Source: Rhytidiadelphus loreus (taxonomy: Eukaryota; Streptophyta; Bryopsida; Hypnales; Hylocomiaceae). From it: 64,000 nucleotides of DNA. How positions within the stretch are numbered: the stretch's first letter is position 1; every line of letters begins with the position of its first letter. The DNA lies in the NCBI GenBank assembly GCA_947034895.1, contig OX344761.1, positions 27,912,863-27,976,862 of the forward strand, written 5' to 3'. Below are positions 1-12,779 of this stretch, in pieces. The notes beneath the pieces are model-generated. The model ran no database searches, had not been told where the DNA came from, and was given only the letters and a program-made list of their open reading frames with translations. Made by a program: the position numbers and the translations under genes.

Positions 1-1003
1 GATTAGAAATTTGTTGAGTGTATAATTAGGAATTTTACTATATTGTTTACAATATAAAAACAAATAAGAACTTATGGTGTGTAATCTAAAAATTACCGAA
101 TAGGTGTTGAATGAATACATGTGTTGTAGTTCAATTTGTAGTTTATTTTGATGTCAGTTTTTAATTTCCAGAGTTCCACAAATTGTCTTCTTATCCAAAT
201 TGATAGTGTAAGGCAATTGTTGTTGTAAGTCCTAATTGGAGAGGTCAATAAATTACATATCCTAGTTTAATCAACTATCACTTGAGTAGTAGTTGTAAGA
301 TGTCTATTCCAATTTAGAGTAAGGAACGACAAATGAAAGCAAGTATCGAATGGGAGTAAAGTTAGAGTGAAGAATAAAGAGAAGAATTTCTAATTGGAAT
401 AAAGCTAAAACAATAAAGAGGATTAATTTGAGAGGTTTGTAGCTATGAAGAGTGGAAGGTCAAACTGTGTAAATAGACCAAATGGTGAGAAATAGCAATG
501 CCTAGTTGGAAAGAAATTTTTCTTATCCATGTGTTGTGGTTTCCAATTTGAATTGTTGTACAGCAAGCCCATTAGTATTGTCTCCTTGAGCAAACTTCAC
601 ACTAGGATTTAGATCTCTAATTGGATTTCAAAACTCCTTCTACATTTGTGAAGATTTGAAATTGTTGTAACCTTTCAAAGAAAAAATAGGAAAAGTGCAT
701 ATCAAATACAAAATAAGATGAAAAAGGTATGAAAACATCATCATATTAGTATATTGCATTATGATAACCTAAGACAAATCCCTATGTCATTATGTTTTTA
801 GAAATGTGGTCATAGATTCCTAACCTTGAAATTGCAATGAATTATCTATTTGAGAATATTTTTTAAATTTGCAAGGGCAATAGAAATAGGCTTCAAGAAG
901 CTTCATTTTGTAAGTTTTGAAGATCAAAATCAAGTTGTAGGAAAATATGCCTTATGTCTTACATGTGCAAACACCATTAAACACATTATACAAATAATTG
1001 GAT
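1..1003. other. AT-rich non-coding DNA
   Basis: I see no gene, RNA or structured element here. The sequence is AT-rich with short homopurine and homopyrimidine runs and no open frame of note. It ends at the AAAT duplication that flanks the first GGGT-type transposon. Confidence 0.6.
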
Positions 1004-1007
1004 AAAT

Positions 1008-1731
1008 GGGTAGATGCAAGAAACACCGAACGATTTAGGGAGCGTTCTGCCAAAATTGTGTTTTTTCTGCCTAGTACTGCTAGTACTCGTAGTACTGCAA
1101 AACGGAGCAATCTCTGCTGTTGATCCAAAAAATCAACGGCCAGTAGTACTTTTGAGTACTTAATAATACTGAAATAGTACTCTTTGAAAAAAATGACAGT
1201 TTGTCACAAAAAGTAGATAAAATTAAATATAAATTAATAATTATTAGAAAATCATGAATAAAAAAAACTAAAAATTGGCCATTTGTAGAGACTTGATAGT
1301 GATTACATTTCACCAAAAACTAAAAGTTGAAACCATCATAAATGTTTGGAGCGCTATGGGCAAGGGACCCCTATTTGCATGCATATTGAGGACAAAGAAT
1401 TGTGTTTTTTTTAATGCCCTTTGGTGGGCACATGCCCTTCTATTGTAGCAATAGCCCACAACAATCCTAGACGTACATCATCATTTTTGGATGCTCCACA
1501 GTACTAAAAAACTCTAAAACGCAAAGTGTGACAAATTAGGTAAATTACAATTTAATTAAATGATTTTTTTTCAAAATTTCTCAAAAGTAAGGAATCTGAG
1601 GACTTCCAAGTTAGCCATCTCCAATAAAAATTTCAAATACATGGACTTCATTTCCCAAAAGATATGGCAAATGGCATCTCCGCCATTCCAATTGTGACGC
1701 AAAATAGTACCGGTGTTTCTTGCATTCACCC
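1008..1731. mobile_element. GGGT-type TIR element, copy 1 (non-autonomous)
   Basis: The left end reads GGGTAGATGCAAGAAACACC and the reverse complement of the right end reads GGGTGAATGCAAGAAACACC, so the terminal inverted repeats match over about 20 bp with two differences. The element is flanked on both sides by AAAT (1004-1007 and 1732-1735), an apparent 4-bp target-site duplication. It is 724 bp long. The interior has a run of (G/C)TAGTACT motifs near 1070-1180 and no credible coding frame. Inverted, diverged copies of the same interior lie at 49.9-50.5 kb and 53.84-54.55 kb. The superfamily is unassigned: known groups with 4-bp duplications (for example Chapaev, Ginger, Sola1) are possible, but nothing internal identifies one. 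Confidence 0.75.
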
Positions 1732-1735
1732 AAAT

Positions 1736-2325
1736 ATTGTCCATTTTTTTTCCTATAAACAAGAATTGGTGAACCATTCTTATGCCACTTTTGGTGAACC
1801 TTACACGAATTTTTTTGCATTTATTTTCCTATTTTGGAGGACTCATAATTAGTGTCACCTACAAAATTAGCATTAGTATAAAAATTTGCAGAGAAATTAG
1901 TATAATCACAATATTTGTTTCAAGGTACACTAATTAATGATAGTGTGACTTTGATAAATTATTGTCATTTGCATTTATGGGATAATCCAATAGGTAGGAG
2001 GTACTAAATAACTTATATTCTAATGCCTCTAAAAGCATTTTCTGATACAAAGGGACATATTACATTCTTCAATGTACCCATAAAGAACATGTCAAGGTAG
2101 AAACACTTTTAGAGCCTTATGTACCTCAAAATTTATAACTAAGTATTTAAAAATCCCAAAAATTTAAAATAGCTTGTAGTAAATGTGTCTTCCATTTATT
2201 TCTTAAGAAAATTTTACTAAAAAAATTTAGTGGGGATAATAATTGAAATCAGCCTTAACCTTGTAAGGATGTTATATGGTTCTTTTGGATGATTTAAGGA
2301 ATAACTATAGGTAAGAGTTAAAAAT
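1736..2325. other. non-coding, no recognisable element
   Basis: AT-rich sequence without a supported gene. Short frames here are broken and low in complexity. Confidence 0.5.
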
Positions 2326-2329
2326 TTAA

Positions 2330-3175
2330 AAATTATCTTTGCATATATATGACGATAGGATCTTGCACTAGAATAGTATAAAAATGTGTGGAAGAAATTT
2401 TAGAAACTTTGACCTCAAGGATTGCAAGATGTTTGCATTTGAAGTGAAGTAAGAATCTCTTTTGGGCACAATGGCAAACTAAATTATAAGACTTTGAATA
2501 CTCTTAACTTAAATTTTTGCATTTTAGACATTAAATTAAAAAAATTTATGCATGGAATAATTGAGTTGAAACTTGAGAGTCTATGAAAAAAGATTCCAAA
2601 ATATAAACTTGATTTTTCATTTAAAAAATTATTATTATATAGAAATAGGTACAAGATTGAAGAAAAAACTAAATTGTCAATAGCTCTTACAATGAAATTG
2701 AAACACACTAATCACAACGGTGAGATTGTTCTAGCAAGTGAACTTAACCTTGTGAATTTATTTATTTTTTAAATTGTGAAATTGAGTTGAAAAATGAATC
2801 CTATAAGTTTGTTTTTTCAAGAAAAAATTCTAATTGTTCAAAATACAAGATTGTCCATAACTTTCTCATTACTAGTCCAAATATAATGAACTAAATCTTT
2901 GCATGTAGAAAAAAATATTTCCTATGAAAAAAAAGATTTGAAAATTTAATTTTGATTTTTGTGATTTTTTCTTGCTACCTGGTGAACTCTATGTTGGGCT
3001 TAAGGTGGCATAATTTTTTGTTCTCAGACACTGATTGAAATTAAAATTATATTCCTAAAAGCTAATGCATTTTCTAATCTTCAAAAAAGGTTTTGAAAAA
3101 TCGCAATGAAAATTGAGATTGTAGGAGCCTATACAAAATCCATTTTGTCCCCCATAGGGACATTGAGACTTTAGG
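2330..3175 (+). repeat. dispersed repeat family R1, copy a
   Basis: The stretch starts near 'gatcttgcactagaatag' and contains 'tttgcatttgaagtg' and a closing 'gggacattgagactttagg'. The same ordered phrases recur at 4010-5440 and 61020-61850 in this orientation, with shorter or more diverged pieces near 8.96-9.17, 19.5-20.35, 48.65-49.0, 58.32-58.9 and 59.58-59.76 kb. No coding capacity remains. The family is an old interspersed repeat of unknown class, and the ends are approximate. Confidence 0.6.
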
Positions 3176-3179
3176 AAGT

Positions 3180-4009
3180 GTAGTGAATAGTATTGAATAT
3201 TCTCTCACTATTGTATATTAAATTTTCAAAAGAAAAGGATGCATAATCTACAAATGACACTTGCATAGTATATTGGTCATTTTGATGTGAATTTTAGCTA
3301 TAAAAATGATATTTTTTGAATTTGTGCCCAACAAATGAAATGAACTTGATGAAATTTAGTTTCTACTCCAATTGGAAAATTGGAAAAATTCAATATTCTA
3401 TTGCATTTCGAACTTTGAGCCCATACCCATGGTTTTCTTATTTTATAATTTTATATTGACACAATAACTTTGGTTTATATTATAATGTTATACATTATAA
3501 TATTCACCAATGGTAAATTTTTCATATTTTTTTTTATTAAATTTCTTATCAATGTGAATTTTCTTCACTTTTTTTGTAAGAAAATAAGAATAATTTTCAT
3601 TTCAATTTTTTCACTAGAAAAATTGAATTTTTTATGACTCATAGAAAACATGTGATTCCATCATAGAAAAAAGTCCATTCATTAATACATAAGGCCAACT
3701 AGCCTATTACCACCTAAATTTGCAATTTGGATATTTTGTACAATGTGTTTATTGTTGTCTCTATTTTTAATAGAAAGAACTAGTTGAGTGGATTCAAATA
3801 CAAATGAAATTATAATAATCCAATAAGAATTGAAATTGATTTGTGATTTCAAACATGTTTGGTTCAAAAATATAAAATCGTCATTAGATGGGGATCATGA
3901 CCATCTTAACCCTGGTAATCCTAAGACCTTTTTTCATCAAATTCCATTCAAAATTGTCATTTCTATTGCAAAGTGCAAAAAACTTTTGAATTTTTTTCCT
4001 CTAGATATC
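3180..4009. other. non-coding, with a diverged repeat from about 3680
   Basis: There is no gene. The part from about 3680 to 3960 (ordered phrases such as 'tttgcaatttggatattttg' and 'ggggatcatgaccatc') is similar to 6060-6290, so it is a second diverged dispersed repeat. Confidence 0.4.
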
Positions 4010-5440
4010 TAACTATAGAATCTTGCAACAGACTAGTATAAAAATGTGTGGACGAAATTTCAAAAACTTTGACCACTTGGATTGCAAAATATTTGCATTT
4101 GAAGTGAATAAAACCATTTGTTTTTGCACCTTGTTTGCTTTGATTTTCATCATTTTGAAAATTGTTAAGTAGAAGTAGTTTTGAGATTGAACAAAAAACT
4201 AAATTGTTAATAGCTGTAAGATGAAATTAAAACACAATAAGGGTCGTTGCAAGAAACACCTGTCGATTTTGGCTCAAACGGCCATAGTATTGGAGTCCTA
4301 TGAATTTTTGGAATAATTTTTTTTAAATGAAATAAAATATGGATAATTTGTAAAGCATTCTAAAAAGTACGAGTGTGAAAATTCAAGACAAAAAAAAATT
4401 ATCTCTAAAAGTTATATACACTCGAAGAATGATGGAAAATACCATGAAAATAGACACTTTGGAATTTTATTTTTAGAAATATTTAAAAATTTTAATTTTT
4501 TTTAAAACAAAGCCATTTTTCCTAACTTAAAGATGCCCCTTCTCAACCATTTTTATCTTTGAAAAGAAAAATTGTGTTCTCTGCACTTGCGCAAAGGTAG
4601 TGCACTTTGAACACATGTGGAAGGTGGACAATTTATTATTTTTAGAAATCCTTTGGTAAGATTGTGTAACTTTAGAATAAATACTTGTATACCAATTTTG
4701 AGCTTCAAATTCTTATTTTTGGGTCAAAAATAGTACTACAAACCCCCAAAATGGCCAAAGTAGACATCCAATCGGGGTTTGCTTAAAAATAGTAAAACAA
4801 TTTCTAAAAATCCCAAAAAATTACTCAACATTTGAAACTACTACATGTACCTTCACTTCAAGTTTCATATAAATTGGACAAATGATGCAAAAATTATGAG
4901 CAAAAAACTACATGTCCAAAGTCAAGGGGACACAAAATAGGACAAGTGTTTCTTGCAATCACCCATAATCCCAATAATGAGATTGTTTTAGCATGTAAAC
5001 TTAATCCCGCCCAATGATTTTTTTTTAAATTGTAAAAAATGAATTCTATAAGTTATTTTTTCAAGAAGATGCTTGGATTGCCTCTAAAACAAGATTGTCC
5101 ATAACTTTCTCATCACTAGTCCGAATAGAATGAATCAAATCTTCCCATCTAGACAAAAATACTTTCTATGAGAAACAAATTTCTGAAAATTTTATTTGGA
5201 CTTTTTGTGACTTTTTTTGTGTTGTCCATTGACCTATGTTTTGGGCTTAGGGTGGCATAAATTTCGCTTTGGGGCACCGATTGAAATTTAAAAAATTATA
5301 TTTATTGAAAGATGATGTGCTTTCCTATCTTCAAAAAAAGTTTCCAAAAAATCATGATTAAAATTGAGACCATAAGAACCTACCTGAAATCCTAGTTTGT
5401 CCACCAAAGGGACAATGAGACTATATGGGTTAAAAAGTTT
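4010..5440 (+). repeat. dispersed repeat R1, copy b, split by a transposon
   Basis: The left half (4010-4240) and the right half (4965-5440) match consecutive parts of R1 copy a at 2330-3175. The break falls exactly at the ends of the 724-bp GGGT element at 4241-4964. Copy a therefore acts as an uninterrupted comparison for the insertion. No coding frame. Confidence 0.65.
4241..4964. mobile_element. GGGT-type TIR element, copy 2 (non-autonomous)
   Basis: The left end is GGGTCGTTGCAAGAAACACC and the right end, reverse complemented, is GGGTGATTGCAAGAAACACT. ATAA stands on both sides (4237-4240 and 4965-4968), again a 4-bp duplication. It is 724 bp long, the same as copy 1, but its interior is unrelated to copy 1, so only the ends are shared. 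It has no coding capacity and must rely on a transposase encoded elsewhere. It sits inside dispersed repeat R1, which supports the boundaries. Confidence 0.75.
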
Positions 5441-5444
5441 CAAG

Positions 5445-6380
5445 AGCATTGACCCACCGTTGTAATCCTATTTGATGAGTGTTTTGAAAGCAGAAGTTTA
5501 ACATTCTAAAAATGCTAGCCTCTTTTATTTGGCTTGAAACTGCAGCTTCTTCTAACAAGCATTTATTCACAACTAAGCCCACTTGAACCAACATTTAATG
5601 AATGAAATCTTTATCAACTTTAAACCATCCATAAATAGATATGAACCTATTATCATTCTCTAACAATAGCACCCAATTGCTTGTCCCAAAAAAACGAGTT
5701 ACACAGTCTGTGAAAATGGATGGTGTTTGTTTGTGCAAATGTGAGGGTCCAAAAGATGTCAGAATTGGGTGATTGACACTAATAGGCTTATGTACCTTAA
5801 CTTAGTTGCAAAATGGTAGCCTACAGTGAAGGATTGGAAGGCATGAACCCATGGTCATGTGCCCGTCCTTCCCGGTTAAATGGTCAATCCCGGATGCACT
5901 TGGGAATCGAACTGGCTGCAGACTTCTAGAATGTCGTCGCACAAGCATCGAAGCTTAAGTTGCATTTCACACTGTGATTAAGTTAGCTGCTGTTGCTGCT
6001 GGCTGGCTCTCAAATATTGGTTGTTTTCAAATGTGGGGCTAAAGGCATTAGGTAGAGAAGCCTATTTACCACCCTAATTTGGAATCCGAATATCTTGGGG
6101 CCCATTCCAAGAGGGGTACATATTTCTCAGAGGTGCACGCTTGTTTCATGGATCAAACCCAAATGGAATTATAATCTTTTGATAAAAATTGTAATTTTTG
6201 TGAATTTTTGAAGTGGTTTGCCCTGAAATTATAAAACTGTCCATAGAGTGGAGTCATAAACACCCCAATAACATCCCATAACCACCCGTCCATGTATCTA
6301 TTGGCACTTAAGTTCCTACCATTTAAGGATTGTCACAAAATCCATTTTCAAATTAACTCACTGATTTTGTTAAAATCTTG
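5445..6380. other. non-coding, mixed repeat remnants
   Basis: There is no supported gene. A slightly GC-richer patch at about 5830-6010 carries a GTTCGATTCCC-like box on the minus strand (near 5907-5917), reminiscent of a tRNA B-box or SINE, but no A-box was found at the right distance. 6060-6290 is related to 3680-3960. Confidence 0.4.
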
Positions 6381-6381
6381 A

Positions 6382-6547
6382 GGGGATTTGGATATTTTCT
6401 AGGCAAATTTAGATGTTTGAATGGATAAAATTGGGACCAAAAGTAACGAATGGAATTGGGCAATGGGGATTTGGATATTTTCTAGGCAAATTTAGATGTT
6501 TGAATAAATAAAATTGGAACCAAAAGTAATGAATGGAATTGGGCAAT
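6382..6547 (+). repeat. 83-bp tandem duplication
   Basis: Two consecutive copies begin GGGGATTTGGATATTTTC at 6382 and 6465 and run through the same sequence with few differences. It is a simple local tandem duplication and non-coding. Confidence 0.85.
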
Positions 6548-6549
6548 GG

Positions 6550-7985
6550 ATGAAATTGGGCTAGTCTACCTTATTTAGCTTTTAGTTGCAAACAGAAAGT
6601 AAATGATATCCACCTGAAGTATAGGCTTAAAGTAAACTACCCCATCCCATGTCAAATGAGAGCAAGCCCATTGTGGACAAAATTATAAAAGTGATATACA
6701 TTCAAGTTCTGAAATTTACATTACTAATACAATTTTGCCCATTTGGCCTAAAATGGGGTAGTTTACCTTGTATTGAAGTGTTGAAGTGGCGTGCAATATC
6801 ATGGCAATATATTCGCCTTGGATCTTGGATTTTGGATTTTGGTTGGTTTTTAACACCTAAATGCCCAAACTACATTTTGGGCAGTTCACTACAAATGAAT
6901 TGAAAAAAAAATTCTTGGAATCTTTTATTTTTTGTAAACACATGGACAATTTCCATTGATAAGGGAAACAATACACAAAACCAAAGGAGAGACTCCTCGG
7001 TGGCAATTTTTACTTTTCTTAGAAATTTTCACACAACATGTGCTCAAAGAGTAGCTTTAAGGCTCAACAATTTTTATAACTTTCAACTAAATGGTTAAAA
7101 AGTTATTGTATAATATGCAGTTTTCATTGCTCGGTGGGCAACCAAAAAAACTTCTTTGAAAATCACTTTAAAAAAAAAAAATTTAAAGTTGGTTCTCTAG
7201 ATTTATACGTGGAAAGCTTTTAATCATTCCATTTTCATTAATGAAATGAAAGTTATGAGGAGTTTTAGTTTAGGGTAGTTTGTGGATAGTTATGGAATCT
7301 CTACTCTAAAATAAACTTTGAAGTCCTTTATTTGACTCTATTTTAAATATTTTTGGAAAAATATAAAAACAATAGGTATAGATTGTTAAATACAACATCA
7401 CAACCATTGGGATTGGCATTTTTCAATTTTATAAATAAATTGTTAACAATTTAGTATTTTTATTCATTCTCTACTTCTTTCTACTTACTATTTTTTTCCT
7501 ATATGTTGTATAATTTCAAATGATTTAAAAATTTTCAAGCATGTAGCCAACTTGGCTTGAGGAATGAATCCAAAGAGTAACCACCATTTGGGACATTTTT
7601 TCATACAAATGTGACCTTGTGAAGTGCAGTTGCCCGTATTTTCACAGGGCCCCAAAAAGGATTTTTGTCCCTTCAAACATTAATATCTTGCAATCTACAT
7701 GGTGAAAAATTCTGAAATTTTTTCCACATCTTTTCAACCTATTTTACTTCAAGATCCTACGGTTACATGTGTCCAGAATTCTTTTCATCTAAAATTTGAT
7801 GCTTGTAAATGCAAGGGCAGTTTTGGAGCAGTTTTGGTGAAAACATAGTCTCTAACGTTTAGTATGGGTCACATTTAGGAACCTTGAGTATTATTTTTTT
7901 TGAATGCCTCACTGCTTGTTTTTGTTTAGCCATATCTTTTTTTAAGACTATGCATGTGTGGGTTTTGCAAGGCCTAGGATCAAGA
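6550..7985. other. non-coding AT-rich DNA
   Basis: Several short open frames occur on both strands, but none shows a conserved motif, splice context or biased composition. 7680-7870 resembles an inverted piece of the dispersed repeats (phrases such as 'atcttgcaatctacatggtg'). Confidence 0.45.
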
Positions 7986-7989
7986 ATAG

Positions 7990-8190
7990 GTGCCTACCGC
8001 AGAATTCTTTGAAAATTCTTAAGTAATTCATAAACGCTCTGAAAAATATGAAATAACTTGTGTTAGATTTCACATCAATTTTTCTTCAAGTGAAAAATAA
8101 GTGAATATTTTCAGGCATCTGAAAACCATCAAAAAGGCCCAACAGCCCTTAAAGCGACGGTTTATGAGCACATTACCTTAGCCATAATCA
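7990..8190 (+). repeat. dispersed repeat R2, copy 1
   Basis: Ordered phrases ('aaaaatatgaaataacttg', 'gttagat', 'caatttttcttc', 'aaggccc...gcccttaaa') recur in order at 18510-18700 in the same orientation. Non-coding and of unknown class. Confidence 0.5.
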
Positions 8191-8194
8191 GGAG

Positions 8195-9599
8195 GTCAAA
8201 TCGATATGCACCATGGTTTTTTTATTGGACCAGCATTGTACATGTGAACTTGTACAGTACTGTACAATATATTCCCATATCACTCCATCTGTATACAGTA
8301 TAGGATCTGCCGAAGAGAGGAATATTGCATTATATATCATAGCATATTATAGTCAAGGGTCCCCCAAAGATGTGTCCCCAAAGCCTCACGTGAAAGGCAA
8401 AAAGCATTTGAACATGTTAAAATATGTATATCTGGAGATAGGTAGTCAAAAAATTGATATTTTTTAAAAATGCTTCATAGGATATGCGAACACTTTTAGG
8501 TTTGCATTTGTCATATGTAGTAAAATTCAATGATTATAGGTCCAAAAGCAAGAATCATACTTTTGATTCAAGATCTATTGAAGTCGTTCATTTATTACTC
8601 TATTACCCCCCAAGGACCAAGTGTCCGTTCAACGCAAGAAATTTCGGGTAGGTTCCTATTGAAAATCAAGTTGGTTGGATGTTCACGAAATTTTGATGGA
8701 AGGTGTGAGCATGTACCTCTTTCTTCGGAATGTAATTTTTTTTTCCAACAAGGTGCGTAGATCATAAGTTCTGTTGCCTTAACCTTGTGGGGTAGCTTAG
8801 ACAGCTTTGGACACAATGTGCAAAACTCCTCCTATAAGTTTGAAATTGGGTAGGTATATAACTTACTTGATACAAGATGCAAATTTCAAAAAATTTAACC
8901 ATTTGTATTGTAATAATCTCACTTTAGGGGGAGTTTGAGTGTACTTGCACTATCGAGTAAGATCGGAAAAAAAAACTTTTTTTAAAACTTCAAACATTAT
9001 AATCTTTCAATCCGTATGGTCAAAGTTTCTGAATTTTTTTCCACTCATTCCCATAGTAGCCTAGTACAAATTTATATGATTGAATTTTGAATTAAAAAAA
9101 TTTCTCACTGCCCTAGAAAGTGGCAATTTTCCACAATTTCTTACCCGAAATGTGCCTTGGTCCTTTATAAGTTAATGCACATGGTATAGGGGATTTAATA
9201 AGATCATTTGGGCATCAATTTCTAAAAGCAACTACACCATGGAGGTTGGCTTGTCCTTGCTTTGTGCAATGCCCCACTGTGCCATAGTGCAAAGTAAACA
9301 TGGGCGTGTTAAATTAGATAAAGAATCCAATTATGCATGTACTACTGTAAGTTACTTTTTGTTATTTGTGTTTTGAAATAGTCTTTGCAAGCATATTTCA
9401 GAAATACTAGTATTAGTATAGTCATACCTATATGTGAATGTTTTAGAAGACATATGGCGTTGTAGTGTGGATTCACAAGATCTTTACATAATAGATGCAA
9501 TTTCTGGAAAGATATCAAAAGTTTTGGCAAGTTTCAAATATCCCAGGAATGGAATGGTGAAAATCCTAATGAATTAGGCAACGTTATTTGTGTATGTTG
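8195..9599. other. non-coding; inverted R1 fragment at about 8960-9170
   Basis: There is no gene. The stretch 8960-9170 is the inverse of the R1-type sequence found at 20140-20350 and 58320-58530 (the block ending 'accaaggcacatttcggg' when read on the minus strand). The remainder is unremarkable AT-rich DNA. Confidence 0.45.
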
Positions 9600-9602
9600 T
9601 AA

Positions 9603-10104
9603 GAGCATCGCCACTGTGGGATGCTGAACCCCCCCACTAGATACCTGACATGGCGGGCTCTGTTGAAGAAGAGGGCCCGGTGAGTAGGGACCTCCCCACT
9701 GTCAAACGGAGTCCAGTTCTTCATTCTGCCAGTTGTTACTAATTTAATGAGCTGCTCTTAATTAAGAGAGTTGGGCACATTAAAGCTAATCCACATTAAT
9801 CTACATTAAGTCATGAATTCAGTCATGAGTCATGACCTGGGGATCTGCTTTTGGCTTTTGGCTGTGGCCTGACCATTATGAGAAACAACAGATCACCAGA
9901 AACCAAGAAAAAATCCACAGAAATTGGTCAACTCAGGGCTCACTCAAAACTTCCCCGTCCACTGGAAGCTGAGGTATTTTGCTCAAAATTTGGTGAGCCT
10001 GGTGCTTGGAAAACTGCGCCCCGTGCCACAGTGGGGACTTTTTAGCTCCCGGGCCCTGTCAAACCCCACCTGGCCAGGTGTAGTGAGTCGGGGTGGGGAT
10101 GCTC
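9603..10104. mobile_element. Tourist-like (PIF/Harbinger-type) MITE
   Basis: The ends are GAGCATCGCCAC (left) and the inverse of GTGGGGATGCTC (right), with TAA on both sides (9600-9602 and 10105-10107). A 3-bp TAA duplication and a GAGCATC-type end fit the PIF/Harbinger Tourist pattern. The element is 502 bp and noticeably GC-richer than its surroundings. It has no transposase; the short frames inside carry no known motif. Confidence 0.75.
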
Positions 10105-10107
10105 TAA

Positions 10108-11637
10108 GTGAATAACATTCTTCATTGGTGCCCTTGACTTTTGTATTGACTTGAAGTAGATTTTGTTATATTGATGTAGCTTTGCTTTAACAACTCATTT
10201 GATATGATGTTGTGTTGTTTTAAAGATGGAGTTGGCAATGACAAATCATAATATAAGAGAAGAAGACTACAAAGAACATCAAGTGAAAATAATGAAAGTA
10301 CAAGAACATTTGTACAAGTGTGTTCTTTTTATAAAGTGTGTAGATCATTGACCTTCTTTTTGCATCACTAGTTCATGGTAGTAGATTAGATAGTGATTCT
10401 ATTTGAGATGTAACTTTATATTGCATTATAATGCATAGTGAGAAATTGTATAGTTTTACAAAAAGCTGGTGAGAACAAACATCCGTGAGTCCAAAAACAC
10501 AAAGATCCGAATTGTGAGTCAAAAAATATGTCTCCTCAAAGTTGATAGTGTCATGGCCGTGAACCCAAGGTATGGGATGTAGGAGTGGGGTTTATGGGAG
10601 GAATCCCTAGTCAAAATAGGGCATGCCACATATTGTTGAAAAGCGAAGGAGCCAAAGATTTCAAAATGCTAAGACTCACAAATAAATTACTACTATGAGC
10701 TAGAAGTGATAGGGAACAAAGGGGGTAGAGTAATAAAGAATTACACCTCACGAAGTAATTAGACTTTTTGAGGGTCATAACCTACTTAATACTTGTTTCA
10801 TTTCAGAAAGTGAATAGTCTATGCTGTGATCTTTCCAGAAATTGAATCATGAAAATGAATTGACGCTTTGGATTTGGAGTCTTGAGCTAAAAGTTATTCC
10901 AATGGAAAGATTGAAAGTTTTCTATCCCACCCCTTCTCAAGAAAAAGTATATCTTAGATGTCTCGCGACCTATAGGACTACGGGGTCTACCAAATCTTGT
11001 AGAGTGTACTGTGTAGAAGAACAATCTCCCTCTTCTCTCTTGAATGGTGTTGTAGTGAACAAAAATGGTCATGGGCATTGAAGTTGGCATGGTGCCTCAC
11101 TACTTCTTTCATGACACCGCGAAGTGCTTTTGGGCTCTTTTTAACATTGTTTGGATGGTGTCCTGCTCTATTCTAGGCTATGACATTAAGTCCTGACTAG
11201 TGAGTCTTGAGGTGAGTTCAAAAATGAGGTTGTTTAGTTCTAATGGAGAATGGGTTCTGTTCAAGGATGATCAATGTTAGTGGTAAGTAGTATTGGTCAC
11301 CACTAAGCGCTTTGACATCAATGGAAGTTCTGCCCCCCCTCCCCGATTCTACCTTATGTCATCAAATGACATGCCTAGTGTCTTGTGGGAGTTAAGTGAT
11401 GGAAGCCATGCGGGATTGAAGGTCATGAATGAATAGTGTTGCAATCCAATGTTATCAGTGTAGTATCTGCAGTTTTAGGAGATCATGCCCCCTGGTGTTA
11501 TTAGAAATGAAGTGCCACAAAGACATGTTGGAGAGTTTAAAAAAGTAAATATCACTAGGGGTGCTACAAATAAAGGTTGCTTCTTCTAGAGGTCTATGTT
11601 TGTGCCAAACTTCACACAAATTTAGTTTGAAGGTTGA
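10108..11637. other. non-coding DNA before CACTA copy A
   Basis: There is no recognisable gene. The open frame at 10842-11081 and its antisense partner lack any known motif and do not extend. Composition is a little more balanced at 10840-11100, but nothing supports an exon. Confidence 0.4.
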
Positions 11638-11934
11638 AAAACACTAAAACAAAAGCAGTGTTTTATGACTGTAATGAGTGATAAAATCGAAAAAAATGAC
11701 TCATGCAGAAACCACTGTAGATGATCTAGAGCATGACTGGGTCTAGTCATTAGCAACGAGTCACTTTGGACATCAATCATATTTTGAGTCATATGTGTTG
11801 GGGGGTATAATTAGCCATATTTTGCCAATGTGGCGTATATATTGACTATCCTTGGGGGGGTGACTTTTTCTTGAGCTACCTGAACCAAAAAAATCCTACG
11901 TGTCATATGACTCCATTTAGTCATATTTTTGGCT

Positions 11935-12215
11935 AACGTGGAATATGACTATGGTAAGTCATATTTTGGTTGACGTGGAATATGATTGCAATGAGTCATA
12001 TTTTTTGTTGATGTGGAAAATGACTATGATGAGTCATTTTTTTTGTTGATGTGAATTTTGGAATATCATTGTTGTAAATTTTATTTATTTTTATATGAAA
12101 AATAACTCTCATGAATCATATTTTTTGAATGATGTGGAATATGAATATAACTCTTGTGAATCATATTCTATGCTAATGTGAAATATGACTCTTGTGAGTC
12201 ATATTTTTTTATTAA
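11935..12215 (+). repeat. about 37-bp palindromic subterminal repeats of CACTA copy A
   Basis: Units of the form ACGTGGAATATGACT...GAGTCATATTTTGG repeat about seven times, with growing divergence. Each unit has an inverted core, AATATGACT/AGTCATATT. Subterminal short repeats, often inverted, are the usual transposase-binding region of CACTA elements, so this is probably such a region. The corresponding block in copy B is 22700-23040. Confidence 0.7.
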
Positions 12216-12779
12216 CATGGTAGTTAATGTGGATGTCATTAGTAATTTTATGATTGATTGTAGTCATATTTTGGGACGTGAAGGTTACAGTCTAACACAC
12301 ATGAATATGAGCATTATATGACTATAACTAATTATATTTTGGCCAATATATATTGTGAAATGTAACTTAAGCAAGTGATATTTTAGATAATTGAGAGTCA
12401 TATTTTTAAAATCTATGTAGTTTGTGATTAGGATGATTGAGGTCCAAAATAACTTTAATTACAAACTACAATTACATTTTTCATGCATTTTAAATGAACA
12501 TGACACATTGCAATTATACATCAAAATGATTCAACAATTGAAAAAAGACTTAATGTAGTTAAAAACACATACACATGATTTTAGAGATATACACGAGACA
12601 ATCATATTGGAGAGGGAGAATGCAAGAAGGAATGCAACTCTCTTCATTGACATTTATTAGCCAACAATATAAAACATATATATCACAATGAATCATTTAC
12701 AAAATCCAATAGGGCCTATATTCCTTACAACAATGTGAAGATGGCTCTATTGGGTTGCAAATAGCCTTTAACAACTTTG

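Noticed and set aside
5890..5960. tRNA gene or tRNA-derived SINE on the minus strand (GTTCGATTCCC box)
   Set aside because: No A-box at the right distance, no cloverleaf, and no second copy seen in the window.
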